Shown here piece after piece: positions 24,410-35,649 of a stretch of 64,000 nucleotides of DNA (position 1 is the stretch's first letter; each line of letters begins with the position of its first letter). The notes beneath the pieces were generated by a model. It saw nothing but the letters and a program-made list of their open reading frames with translations. It ran no database searches and was not told the DNA's origin. The translations under genes and the position numbers were made by a program. Where the stretch lies: contig CM049320.1 in NCBI GenBank assembly GCA_026874595.1, forward strand, positions 9,115,464 through 9,179,463. Reading direction: 5' to 3'. Source of the DNA: Sipunculus nudus. Lineage: Eukaryota; Annelida; Sipuncula; Golfingiida; Sipunculidae.

Positions 24410-27400
24410 GTACATCAGCCAGAGGGTTTATCGGTACCAAACAGGTGACAATTGCTATCAATTTTTTTAAAGGTGTATGTGTGTAGATAATAAAAATGCC
24501 TGATAGCAGTATGAAAATGGTAACAATCTGTGAAATATTAGCCTGTTTTTAAATGTACTTGCACCGAAATTGCAATTTTGCGTTACATACTGTTATATAT
24601 ATATTATTTAGTTATAACATTTTATATAATATAAAAGAACCTTCGGCTGAGAGAGGGCTATGTTGTCTGCTGAAATATTTCCATGCAAATATTTCCTTCA
24701 AACTTAACATATATAATTAAGGCAAGAGCAGTAAATGTACCTACAACATATTGCTTAGGTTGCACCATAAGTAAATGATAGATATTGCAGTTTGCCTTTG
24801 TGCCAGAACTAACTGTGAATGTGAAGCAGAGCTGTAAGTTATTCAGTCTGAGTTGCCTCTGTTAATACTGTTAACATTTCTTACAGGAGAGAGATTTCTA
24901 AATAAATACCACTTTCTGTAAGGGAAACTAGATGTTCATTTGAACCGTGGTTTAACTATGAATTTATACCAGTTTGATATATTGCCAGTAAGTGCAATGA
25001 CTCATCCTGTTCCGGTTTTATGTTAATACAAAGTCCAGTAAATGCTAGTGATAAGCCCAAATTAATTAAATCATTTGTTGAACAAATCTGATTTAATTCT
25101 AACCATCTAAATCTGTCTCAAACAAAACCCTAGCAGGCCAGTGTCAACTAACCTTTCCGGATTGGAAGACATACATTGTTCGCCTTGGGTATGTACTTGC
25201 ACCATAGAGTGCCATTAAGATCCTTTTGTTTTAATCTTTAAAATGCAGTTTTTCACAAAACGGTCAGAGCAAAATGTGGCCCTTTCATTCCCCAGGTTTA
25301 ATGGAGACCATGATAATCACTGACCGTTGAACTGGCCTAACAATTATAATGTCAATGGGGTTTATGGGTTTGCCCTTCAAAGAATATCATCTCCCGCTTA
25401 CTAGGATAAAATTGTAACTGTTGGATCACAAAATGTAGATACATTTTCTAAATGTTTTGTTTTCATATTATTTTCTTTTATTTAAACGTTTCACGAGAAA
25501 CACACATGATAATAAATATGAAAATAACTGATTTCTCATGGTAATTTCTATTTCAATTTCTTGCAAGTGCTTACTATCTTTTGACTTCATTTGGCAAGGT
25601 AGCCGGGTTGAAATAACTAAAATAATATAATACACTTATAAAAGCCTCGGTGATAATCCAAAATGAAAAATGAAGAAATGATTTTCATATTACACTCGAT
25701 ATTATCTTTCAAACCATTTAAAAAAAGAACTCACAGATCTGATGTTTGTCTGTCAGAAAGCGATTGCATATTTATGTGATCATGATTTCATAAACTGATA
25801 TTGCTTATTTTCCTTTACAACCTAACATTGAATATTACTTAGATAGTTTTATTTTTTTGGATATGAAATTTCTAAATACACAAGGACCTAATTGTGAAAT
25901 AATCAATGTAACAAACAATTCTTTAAAGAGTCTTTATCACACAGCGAACATTCACCCTGAACAGTGAAACTTTGCATAAGTAAACAAATTCTCTATGTTA
26001 AATACATTATAATCTGTTTCCTCTTCTGTTAATTTTAAATTATCAACTTTACTAAGTGCCCCATTTGTCATAACGTTCAGCTGAATCTATACTGGTCAGT
26101 GATCTAATTCTTATCTACTAAGGAGACTTTAAGGGAACCTGTATACACAATTTCTTACATCCCAGGTAAAGCGATTACTAGTTGTGCCTTGGTATACACT
26201 GATAATTGCAGTCTGTCATTCAAAAAAGAAACTTAAAAGTCTTATCATTATCCTACTATTTGCATTGTTTATAATCGCGAATAATGATGGAACAATAGAG
26301 AATGGAACTAAGAAATACCATTTCAGCTCTAGTCCATCATAATCGGTCAGCTACATAGGCCTATAGATTAAATTTTCTTATCATTCATAAAAAAACACCT
26401 AAAAATGTACCGACTTTGCTCGCAAAAGAAAGGTAAAAATAAATGATGCCATCTGTAGTTTATATACAGGGGCGTACCCAGACCTGACCGTCCGGGGGGC
26501 AAGACTCAAGAGGTTTCCCGATCCTGTACTTCTTTTTTCTTCTTCCTTCCCTTTCTGCTTTTTCTTTTCCTTTTATTTTCTTTTCTTCCCCTTTTCTTCA
26601 ACCATCCCTTCCTCTTCTTCCCTCTTTCCTCTCTTTTCTTATTTTCCTTCCTTGTTTCCCTCCCAGATCTGTTTGCCCCCTTCCCATTTTTGCGGGTGGG
26701 GGGCAGGGGGTTACGCCACTGTTTATATACCCGTAAAAGTCACATAATCAATGTTTGGTAAAGCACATTACAAATTGTTGGTAAAATCAAATATCAAATA
26801 CAACAATAAGCGAATATAAGCGTAACTGTGCTAAGGTAACGCCATCCTTCACATAAAAGCTAATTTTTCTTTTATTTCCTGATTTGAATAGGAAAAACTG
26901 AAAAAAAGATCAGCATAAGTGGCGATATTTGCAACTAACGCTGACATACCAGTCATGGGATCAATAAGCTGGGTACTGGTCAAAATTTCAAGAATACAAA
27001 CACTTGTGATCAGCAAAGGTAAAATAAAGTAAAAACAACAGTTATACAAGAGTTATATTTTTTTCCTTTCACAAGATAGGACAACCTATAGCTTACAAAC
27101 AAAATACCAGTCCAATAGAATAATCAATATTATCACAGAACTTGGAGTTGGCAGTTGCGGCAGTTCCTGCTGATTTTGCTGATGGACAAAAGTCATATCT
27201 GTTGATGTATTTCATACATGGACTATTTTTCTTAAAGGGTATGGCATAAAGGGGAGGGGGAGGGTCCAGGAGGTCCGAATCCCTCTTTTCCAGTTGCCAT
27301 CCCTTTGTATATGGTTTCAAATTAACTTTTGTGTCCTGGACCCCTCATCTTTCCGGACCTAGGGACCTTTTCCCTAGGTTTTGCCATTATTCCTGGCGCT

Positions 27401-27894
27401 GACCCCTCCTGGATCTGCCCGTGTGTGGGCATAAGAAAGTATAACTGTAGGTGCATAAACCATTTGATCATAAATGATATATCATTGAAAAGATTACTTT
27501 GCTGGGTATAATTTTGGCGTATAAAGGTGTATGCAGTAAATTTATATAACCACTCCTTTGTCGTTTTTCCTAGGGGTGGGTGTAACTATAAGAATGTATA
27601 GTATATACAAAGGGGTCATATATGTCATGTCATACTGATTTAATCTATCATTTGAGTTTTGCATATTAAGTAGTATGGGCCTTATAACCACTCTGAAGTC
27701 GATGTCATTGAAAGGAAAAAACAAAATTACGTCATCCGACATAAAACATCCATCTTTTCACTGAAAGCTACCACTGCCATACTGCTATCAGGCATTTTTA
27801 TTACCTACACATGTATACCTATCAAGCACACATGGTGAAAATTTGTCACAAAAATGGTACCAATGATCCAAATTTTGGGGTCTGGCTGAAGTAC
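24410..27894. mobile_element. 3485-bp non-autonomous inverted-repeat DNA transposon, superfamily unassigned
   Basis: The left end GTACATCAGCCAGA and the inverted right end GTACTTCAGCCAGA differ at one base. The arms stay similar for about 105-115 bp, with indels in the middle and a conserved inner block AATAAAAATGCCTGATAGCA (left 24490-24509, right inverted at 27783-27802). The flanking duplication is about 7 bp. Removing 3492 bp restores the Gypsy frame through the start of RNase H. The interior shows no transposase; open frames are under 80 codons. The 7-8 bp duplication and long arms do not let me choose between hAT, P-like or other groups. It hosts a hAT-type MITE at 26467-26721, so it was already present when that inserted. 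Confidence 0.75.
26467..26721. mobile_element. hAT-type MITE, 255 bp, with perfect 8-bp target duplication
   Basis: The left tip CAGGGGCGTACCCAG and inverted right tip CAGTGGCGTAACCCC are typical hAT ends. TTTATATA flanks both sides (26459-26466 and 26722-26729). The interior is a CT-rich tract of TTTCTTCTTCC words with no coding capacity. It lies wholly inside the 3.49-kb element. Confidence 0.85.
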
Positions 27895-28220
27895 TACAAG
27901 AAGATGAAAAAGGGATTGAACATCCAGTCTGTTATTTCTAAATGAATTCCAAAGACTATCAGAGGAACTATTCGACCATTGAGAAATAACTATCGTTACT
28001 TATCTAAGCGTTACAATACTTTGAAGTGTAAGTAAGATCAGTTTCACATCCATTAAAAAAATTTATATCGATCACATTCCATTGGTGTTCTTGAACAAAA
28101 CGATAAACAAGAACAGACAATTGTTAAATTTGAGTCTGCTCTTACAAGAGTATGATATCAATGTGAAACACATTGGAGGCAGGTAAAGTGTCATAGCTGA
28201 TAAATTGTCCAGATGGTATT
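27895..28220 (+). pseudogene. Gypsy RNase H, C-terminal part
   Basis: It resumes with LQEDEKGIEHPVCYFS, then MNSKDYQRNYSTIEK and a stop after a frame change. Further on come IDHIPLVFLNKT, LLNLSLLLQEYDINVKHIGG and IADKLSRW, the standard end of the Gypsy RNase H domain (usual I-A-D-A-L-S-R). Several stops and frameshifts are present. No integrase follows within the next kilobase. Confidence 0.85.
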
Positions 28221-28229
28221 AATTGATAT

Positions 28230-30420
28230 GAATTTGTATCAATAAATGATGAATTTATTGTTTGAGATGGATATTGGAAGGTAATTACAAATAGCTATAG
28301 TGCGGTGAATGCTATTGAAATGAACTTTGCAGAAATTGCAAGTAAAGTCAGTGTGCGTCAATCGCATTTTGCTCGATGGTTTTGTATGACGTGAATGTGT
28401 AAAATCACAGTAATATTTAGAGAGCTCAGAGCTCAGAGTGGTTATTTACGTTAATCGCGGGATTAAAGACATGATTGTGAGTAATGTCTATTGATAAAAA
28501 TGTATTGTCATCTAAAGGCTCACGTATCGAAAGGTTGCACAATTTTACTCATATTGATGTCATAATTTTTAGGGAGGTGTTATGTGGTACCGTAGAAGAC
28601 GGTGGGGCCCTACAGGTTACCAGTCGTGAGGATACCTGAAGAACACAAGGGGACATTCGAACGGAGGACGGTGACGCGTAACACCACAAAAGCCGCCTTA
28701 TCACGGTTACACGTGATGGAAGCGTACAAATAAGCACATGCTAAATATCTTGTTTTGGCTCGGGTAATCTCAGACACAAGCATGTGAGCATGGTCAAATA
28801 TTGTGACATAAAGAAAATTTACAATGCATTCAAATTTTACGTCCGTTTTACTCTTTCCACTCAAAGCAACACGATATGTTACATTTTTATACGTTGTCAT
28901 ATATGTCTTTGGTATTGTATAACAACATTTGCCCTGATTCTTTCTTATCCAGTTTCTTTACTCTGATATACGCGTCAAACCACAGTATCCCGTCATGTTA
29001 CAGCAGGGTGTCTGTGAAAGTTAATATTTACATCAATCTCCCTTTGGGTTATGAGCTGTCTTATCAAAACTGACCTTCAGTTTTTTTTATTTTTCCTCCT
29101 TTTCATTTCAGTACATTTTGGAAGATAATATGTGCTGGTTTTATAACCTTGGTACACCGGCAATGGTTAGATAGAAAAGCAACAGAACATTATGCCCACA
29201 ATCGAGTTCAGCAATATGATAAATGCAGGGCGTCTTTAGGATATATGTTTCGAATGACTGAAAGAAGTATGAATCAAATCGACTGTCATTTTTGTGGAAT
29301 CCCTGACTTATTAAATGTTACTTCATGTCACATTAAAAAGTAAAGTGCTAAGAATAATTTTATGTCTATGTATGCTTGTTTTAAATGCAAACATTGAAAT
29401 TTAATTTCAAACCATGCTTCTCTCCAGCAAATTTTTAGTGTTTAAAACGAGAAATAGTTTTCATCAGTGCTGTATTATATCACCGGGTTCGAGGTGTGGG
29501 AGGCTGGCAGGGTTGGGACAACCCCATTGCGAAAGCACTAATAAAAAGGCAACGCAATCTTTAGTGCGGATTTGACTACTGTAACGAGGTCAATGACATG
29601 TTGTGAGTGACGTCGATCTGATGATGACGCCGTTACCTTAGGAATCATAAAACGTAAAGGCACATTAAGCAGCTAAAAACTGCAATCTAGTGTGTTTGTT
29701 CATAAAGAATGCGTAAATGAAAGTTAAAAATTAAATTTTATATTAATATCGAAATTCAACAGCGACCGTAACTTCAGTTTTGGAATTTTATTATTAAAAT
29801 ATGTGAAAATATACATAATTTATATCCGCGAAATATAACAGATTTTACAATCGAAAAGGCGATTCAATTATATGGTGTGTATAGTTTTAAATTATGTGAC
29901 CGATGATTTTTTCATTGTTATGTGTTATTCAGATGATTTTTAGTCTGAACATAAAATAAAGACAGCTACATCCAACAAAATGAGATCATCGGAAACTTTT
30001 TTTCACAATCACCTGGCCTGATTTTACAGAAAATAAATGATATTTTCCCAAGAAAATAGATTAAACATTCCTGGATGCAAACTACCTTCCAGGCAGGAGC
30101 AGCAAGTTTCTTCATGTGCGGAGAATAAAGGTCGAATTGGAACTGTTTGAACGTTATGAAACACAGCTTCACGATTTGTTCCACTTGATTTTTAAGGAGT
30201 CCGAGGTCTTTATAGATGATCTTATATTTGCACCATGCCATTGCGTCCATGATTTGTTGGGAAAGGTTCGCGCTGTTCCCAGTGACAATGGTTAAGTTAT
30301 CCACCATCCTGTCGCCAAGGGGACGAATTCACGACGGGGAAGACCCAGTCGTCGCTGTATAGTTTCGTTTACAATAAAGGGAATTCTTTTCAATGTTGCA
30401 TTTTAATGTTTTGGTAATTC
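28230..30420. other. Non-coding interval with weak candidates
   Basis: Short open stretches at 28610-28900 (minus) and 29149-29343 (plus) show no known motif. Former Gypsy 3' sequence may persist near 28230-28500, but I cannot identify an LTR. Confidence 0.35.
29966..30307 (-). other. Unrecognised minus-strand open frame, 113 codons
   Basis: It begins MVDNLTIVTGNSANLSQQIM and continues with amphipathic, lysine-rich sequence such as KDLGLLKNQVEQIVKLC. The ATG is in a plausible position and the composition is less biased than other chance frames here. I recognise no domain, and there is no clear splice acceptor or poly-A context. It could be an exon or chance. Confidence 0.25.
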
Positions 30421-30426
30421 ATATTG

Positions 30427-32209
30427 CCAGCTCTCATACAAATGTAGTCATAAGATGCCTGCTTTATTTAAAATACAGATTCTTGATGCGTTTATTGTTA
30501 TTTACCGTTGTCTTATTTTTTTCACTGCTGGAATGGGATATTTCACGATAAAATATGTATAATCGGTTGAAAAGGAATGTTATTTCTATGCATTTAAACT
30601 ATTAATTCTTAATTAACATATTTCAGAGGCTTAATTGGCCTCTTCCTATTTTTTAAAGCAATTTAGGGTTTTGAGTTTAGCACTCATATTTGATTCTGGA
30701 ACTTTCCTATATCAATTTTGTTATAGAATCGATGGCCTAATTTGTTAAAAGTGGCTGAAACCCGATTAGATAATCTGTTTTCTGATCAGTATCCTAGACA
30801 ATTAATGATATTGCATCACACATTTGACCATAAACATTGGCTTACTAGCTTTCATACAAACATAAGATCTGAGATTAATCTAACATAATTTTTATAAATT
30901 AATAACTGAAATGTATTTATAAAGTCTGAAGTTCAACACACAGTTATTTAAAAAAAATTAAAAATTAAAATTTACCTACCAGTTTTCTTTTGCCATTGGA
31001 CATCAAGTGGCTCACACTAAATTACTTCTTACAGACATTGTTTCTTCACCGATTTTGGAATTTTGTCAGACAATTAATAATATATCAACACACATTTGAC
31101 CATAAACATTGGCTTACTTACTTTCATATAAACATAAGTTCTGATATTAACCTAACATAATTTTCATTAAATGACAACAGAAATGTATTTATAACGTAGG
31201 AAGTTCAACACAGTTATTTTCGTGAAATATATAAAATTAAAATTAATTTAGCCTACCAGTTTTTTTTGCCATCAGACATCAAGTGGCTCACACTAAGTTA
31301 CTTCTTACAGACATTGTTTCTTCACCGATTTTGGTATTTTGTCTGTACAACATGCATATTATTCTTGAGTAATGGATGATAAAAATAACCCAAATATTGT
31401 GATTTCACACCGAAAAACTGCAATTAGTATGGTTTATGATGAACCACTAGTAAACCACATATGAATGCATATTTTCCAAAGTTTTTAAGAAAAATATTCT
31501 GTTCCTGAGAATGAATCGTGCTGAATATGTGAACAGTATTTTAAATATTCCAAGCTAAAAAAGGAAAATAAATTCATAAGAATATATTTTTTGTAAATAA
31601 AATACTAAAACAAAATTGTTGAATATATTTTCTGGATGCAATATTTGTTCCAGTTAAATGTGTGAAATGTGAATAAAAGACAAAAATCTTGATTTATGAA
31701 ATAAAATTATAACATATGTGCTTGTGTTTTTAATTACTGAATCTAGAGAAATTGGGTTATGAATTGATAACAGGTGAGTGTGTATCTGACGTACTCTAAT
31801 GTCATTGTGTTCAAGGAAAGCCTGTATGTGTTTTCCCTCCCACATCTTGAAGACTGAGTTTACCATTCAGAGCCGAGGTGTTTATTTTGCTGAGGTCTGT
31901 TCGGTGGAATTTTCTGCATGATACATTACCGCCGGGACCTCTCTGTGATTGACAGAAAAAGAGAGGGTGGTTTGAAGTGTAAATATAAACCGCTGACAGG
32001 GCACATATAATTCAGATGATTACATGCATAAAATATTACATGGTCTGAAAAAAAGAGTAGACTTCATTTTGAAATAAAATGTTAAAAAGTATAATTTGCG
32101 GAAATTCCTATTCCTTATCACAGACTGAACAAAGATGTGCCTTCAAGAGTACAAATATGTACATATATTATTCCCAGTCAGAAACATACATGGTGCACAT
32201 CCTCCTGTG
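30427..32209 (+). repeat. 1783-bp tandem duplication, copy 1
   Basis: Copy 1 starts CCAGCTCTCATACAAATG and is followed immediately by copy 2. By eye I find only one T-run length change (near 31261 against 33050) and one substitution (ACAT to AAAT near 32160 against 33945). It includes an older internal 272-bp duplication. No coding sequence is recognisable; the minus-strand frame at 31654-31866 is simply copied at 33438-33650. Confidence 0.97.
30796..31345 (+). repeat. Internal 272-bp tandem duplication (older), in copy 1
   Basis: The unit AGACAATTAAT..CACACATTTGACCATAAACATTGGCTTACT..GACATCAAGTGGCTCACACTAA..TTCTTCACCGATTTTGG occurs at 30796-31067 and again from 31068 to about 31345. The two differ by scattered substitutions and small indels. 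The same pair is present in copy 2, near 32579-33129. Confidence 0.92.
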
Positions 32210-33993
32210 CCAGCTCTCATACAAATGTAGTCATAAGATGCCTGCTTTATTTAAAATACAGATTCTTGATGCGTTTATTGTTATTTACCGTTGTCTTATT
32301 TTTTTCACTGCTGGAATGGGATATTTCACGATAAAATATGTATAATCGGTTGAAAAGGAATGTTATTTCTATGCATTTAAACTATTAATTCTTAATTAAC
32401 ATATTTCAGAGGCTTAATTGGCCTCTTCCTATTTTTTAAAGCAATTTAGGGTTTTGAGTTTAGCACTCATATTTGATTCTGGAACTTTCCTATATCAATT
32501 TTGTTATAGAATCGATGGCCTAATTTGTTAAAAGTGGCTGAAACCCGATTAGATAATCTGTTTTCTGATCAGTATCCTAGACAATTAATGATATTGCATC
32601 ACACATTTGACCATAAACATTGGCTTACTAGCTTTCATACAAACATAAGATCTGAGATTAATCTAACATAATTTTTATAAATTAATAACTGAAATGTATT
32701 TATAAAGTCTGAAGTTCAACACACAGTTATTTAAAAAAAATTAAAAATTAAAATTTACCTACCAGTTTTCTTTTGCCATTGGACATCAAGTGGCTCACAC
32801 TAAATTACTTCTTACAGACATTGTTTCTTCACCGATTTTGGAATTTTGTCAGACAATTAATAATATATCAACACACATTTGACCATAAACATTGGCTTAC
32901 TTACTTTCATATAAACATAAGTTCTGATATTAACCTAACATAATTTTCATTAAATGACAACAGAAATGTATTTATAACGTAGGAAGTTCAACACAGTTAT
33001 TTTCGTGAAATATATAAAATTAAAATTAATTTAGCCTACCAGTTTTTTTTTGCCATCAGACATCAAGTGGCTCACACTAAGTTACTTCTTACAGACATTG
33101 TTTCTTCACCGATTTTGGTATTTTGTCTGTACAACATGCATATTATTCTTGAGTAATGGATGATAAAAATAACCCAAATATTGTGATTTCACACCGAAAA
33201 ACTGCAATTAGTATGGTTTATGATGAACCACTAGTAAACCACATATGAATGCATATTTTCCAAAGTTTTTAAGAAAAATATTCTGTTCCTGAGAATGAAT
33301 CGTGCTGAATATGTGAACAGTATTTTAAATATTCCAAGCTAAAAAAGGAAAATAAATTCATAAGAATATATTTTTTGTAAATAAAATACTAAAACAAAAT
33401 TGTTGAATATATTTTCTGGATGCAATATTTGTTCCAGTTAAATGTGTGAAATGTGAATAAAAGACAAAAATCTTGATTTATGAAATAAAATTATAACATA
33501 TGTGCTTGTGTTTTTAATTACTGAATCTAGAGAAATTGGGTTATGAATTGATAACAGGTGAGTGTGTATCTGACGTACTCTAATGTCATTGTGTTCAAGG
33601 AAAGCCTGTATGTGTTTTCCCTCCCACATCTTGAAGACTGAGTTTACCATTCAGAGCCGAGGTGTTTATTTTGCTGAGGTCTGTTCGGTGGAATTTTCTG
33701 CATGATACATTACCGCCGGGACCTCTCTGTGATTGACAGAAAAAGAGAGGGTGGTTTGAAGTGTAAATATAAACCGCTGACAGGGCACATATAATTCAGA
33801 TGATTACATGCATAAAATATTACATGGTCTGAAAAAAAGAGTAGACTTCATTTTGAAATAAAATGTTAAAAAGTATAATTTGCGGAAATTCCTATTCCTT
33901 ATCACAGACTGAACAAAGATGTGCCTTCAAGAGTACAAATATGTAAATATATTATTCCCAGTCAGAAACATACATGGTGCACATCCTCCTGTG
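32210..33993 (+). repeat. 1784-bp tandem duplication, copy 2
   Basis: It directly abuts copy 1 and ends at CCTCCTGTG before unique sequence TCGAGATAAGG. Near-identity to copy 1 implies a very recent event or an assembly artefact (two haplotypes joined). Confidence 0.97.
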
Positions 33994-33999
33994 TCGAGA

Positions 34000-34900
34000 T
34001 AAGGTAATTTTCCCAAGTTGTGACACATGCTGATTTATTTACATAAACAATTGCAAAGTGCTCCATTCTTGTTCTAACATGACTTTTAAAGCAAGAGAGG
34101 ATTAGTAAATGGCTTTATAAATTCACTGACACAAAGAGTAAAACAGAAGAATGCTGCTGAAAAAGAAGACTGAAGAAATTATTGTCATTTTTAGAAAATC
34201 CTAAAAAAAATGAATCTTTTAAAGTGTGATTTGGCAGGCCTGAAATCCAAGCAAAATTTATCATCAAATTTTCAAGCGCACCTATAAGTTAATAATTTAT
34301 TCGAACCTACATATTTACTCCTCAAGGAGAATTTCATCTTTTTACAAACTTTAAATTCTTTGTTCTAACTTTTTCTAGATATGACTTTTTCACTACAAGT
34401 TTCATCTTGTTAATACCGTCTGAATTATAAGTGCTATATTTTCAGTCTAAAATATGGTGATGTGTCTATTTAAATGCCCCTGGTTGTCACGTTGTGTAAA
34501 AACTTTCCTAACCCAAAACTCTATTTGCTCTAATACTATCAATTTTAATTAAAGGTCCTTCTACTTTCCGGAAATTACTTTTCAGTACCAACAAGACACA
34601 CCGCAATATCTTCACAGAGCGTTTAGATCCCTTTTTGGTAACTTAACTGTGCTTTAAGGTAATTAAGAACGACCTTTAACTAGAATTTCTTAGCCCGCAG
34701 GTTGCATAGTATCCCCAAACAATAACCCCCCCCCCCATAAAGAATAGGCCCCTTCCTCAGCCGCATGTACTGACCCTTTGCAAGGCACCATGATTTCTTC
34801 CATCTATCAACTTGAGAAACAATATTTTTATAATAAAATATGGGAATATTCAAGGTCAAGGCCACTCTCATATGAGAGGTAATTTAAATATAACTCATCC
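34000..34900. other. Non-coding interval
   Basis: It contains a C11 run at 34726-34736. I see no gene or element ends. Confidence 0.4.
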
Positions 34901-34939
34901 AATAACCTATGTGTATGCATAATATGAAAGAAATTGGTC

Positions 34940-35640
34940 CATTTGTGTTTTACTTATAATACTCACAGAACTGTCAAGTGGCAAGGAGTGGGGTAAAAAA
35001 AGGTGCGAAAACAAGAAAAGGACAGAAGGTGGCACCACCATTGTTCCACAGAAGACAAAGATATCAAAGATCTTCGGCCAACTTGATTTTGGGAATTATC
35101 AGTGCATCCCTTATTGACATATCTAAGATTGTGTGTGCTTTCACGGTAAACGGAAATATTTAAGGTCAAGGCAACTCTTATAGGAGAAGTCATGGCCCAT
35201 TTTAAATAGAATACGGGTAGTCAACTACGTGTATCCGCCACATAACAGAGGCATGGGTAAAGTAAGGTATGGATTGTTCCTGGTCCACGAGAAAACTCTC
35301 AAAGATGTAAGTACATGCCAAATTGAAGACCAATACATTGAACCACTCCTGAGATATGAGAAATTTTCACATAAAGCAAATCTACGGATAGACGCCACAC
35401 GAAATGGATGCAGATGGCGCCACAAGTCTTGAATACAAGATGGAGGTATCCAAGATCAATAGACATGCAAACATTCAGCCGAATTTGTCCATACGAATTT
35501 GACTTATAATGCTCAAAGTATTATCAAGTGGAAATGATGGGGTACTGAACGACGCGAAAAGGACAGTTGGCGCTACCTGACATCCGCAGAAAACTACAGT
35601 ATTCCAGATCTTTGGTCAATTTGATTTTTTGACCAACCCA
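34940..35640 (+). repeat. Dispersed repeat family, degenerate
   Basis: ACTTATAATRCTCA-AG..TATCAAGTGG occurs near 34953 and again near 35508. Each is followed by GGCGCYACC or GGTGGCACCACC and a GATCTTYGGYCAA-TTGATTTT phrase, about 550 bp apart. The stretch TTGAACCACTCCTGAGATATGA..AAGCAAA..GGCGCCACAAGTCTT (35336-35430) reappears near 63578-63672. Confidence 0.6.
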
Positions 35641-35649
35641 TTCATCACT

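Larger units (their letters stand above)
22505..28225 (+). mobile_element. Gypsy-type LTR retrotransposon relic (RT-RNase H) with nested insertions
   Basis: Three plus-strand segments (22505-22680, 23732-24409, 27895-28220) read in order as Gypsy reverse transcriptase and RNase H. They are separated by a 1.05-kb pogo-like insert and a 3.49-kb inverted-repeat insert. No integrase, gag or LTR is evident at the ends, so this is an internal fragment. Frameshifts, stops and a lost catalytic site show that it is dead. A different Gypsy lineage lies on the minus strand at 48.4-50.6 kb. Confidence 0.85.

Noticed and set aside
31654-33650. A pair of identical minus-strand frames as duplicated genes
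   Set aside because: They are identical because the whole 1.78-kb segment is duplicated; no motif, start context or splice signal supports coding.
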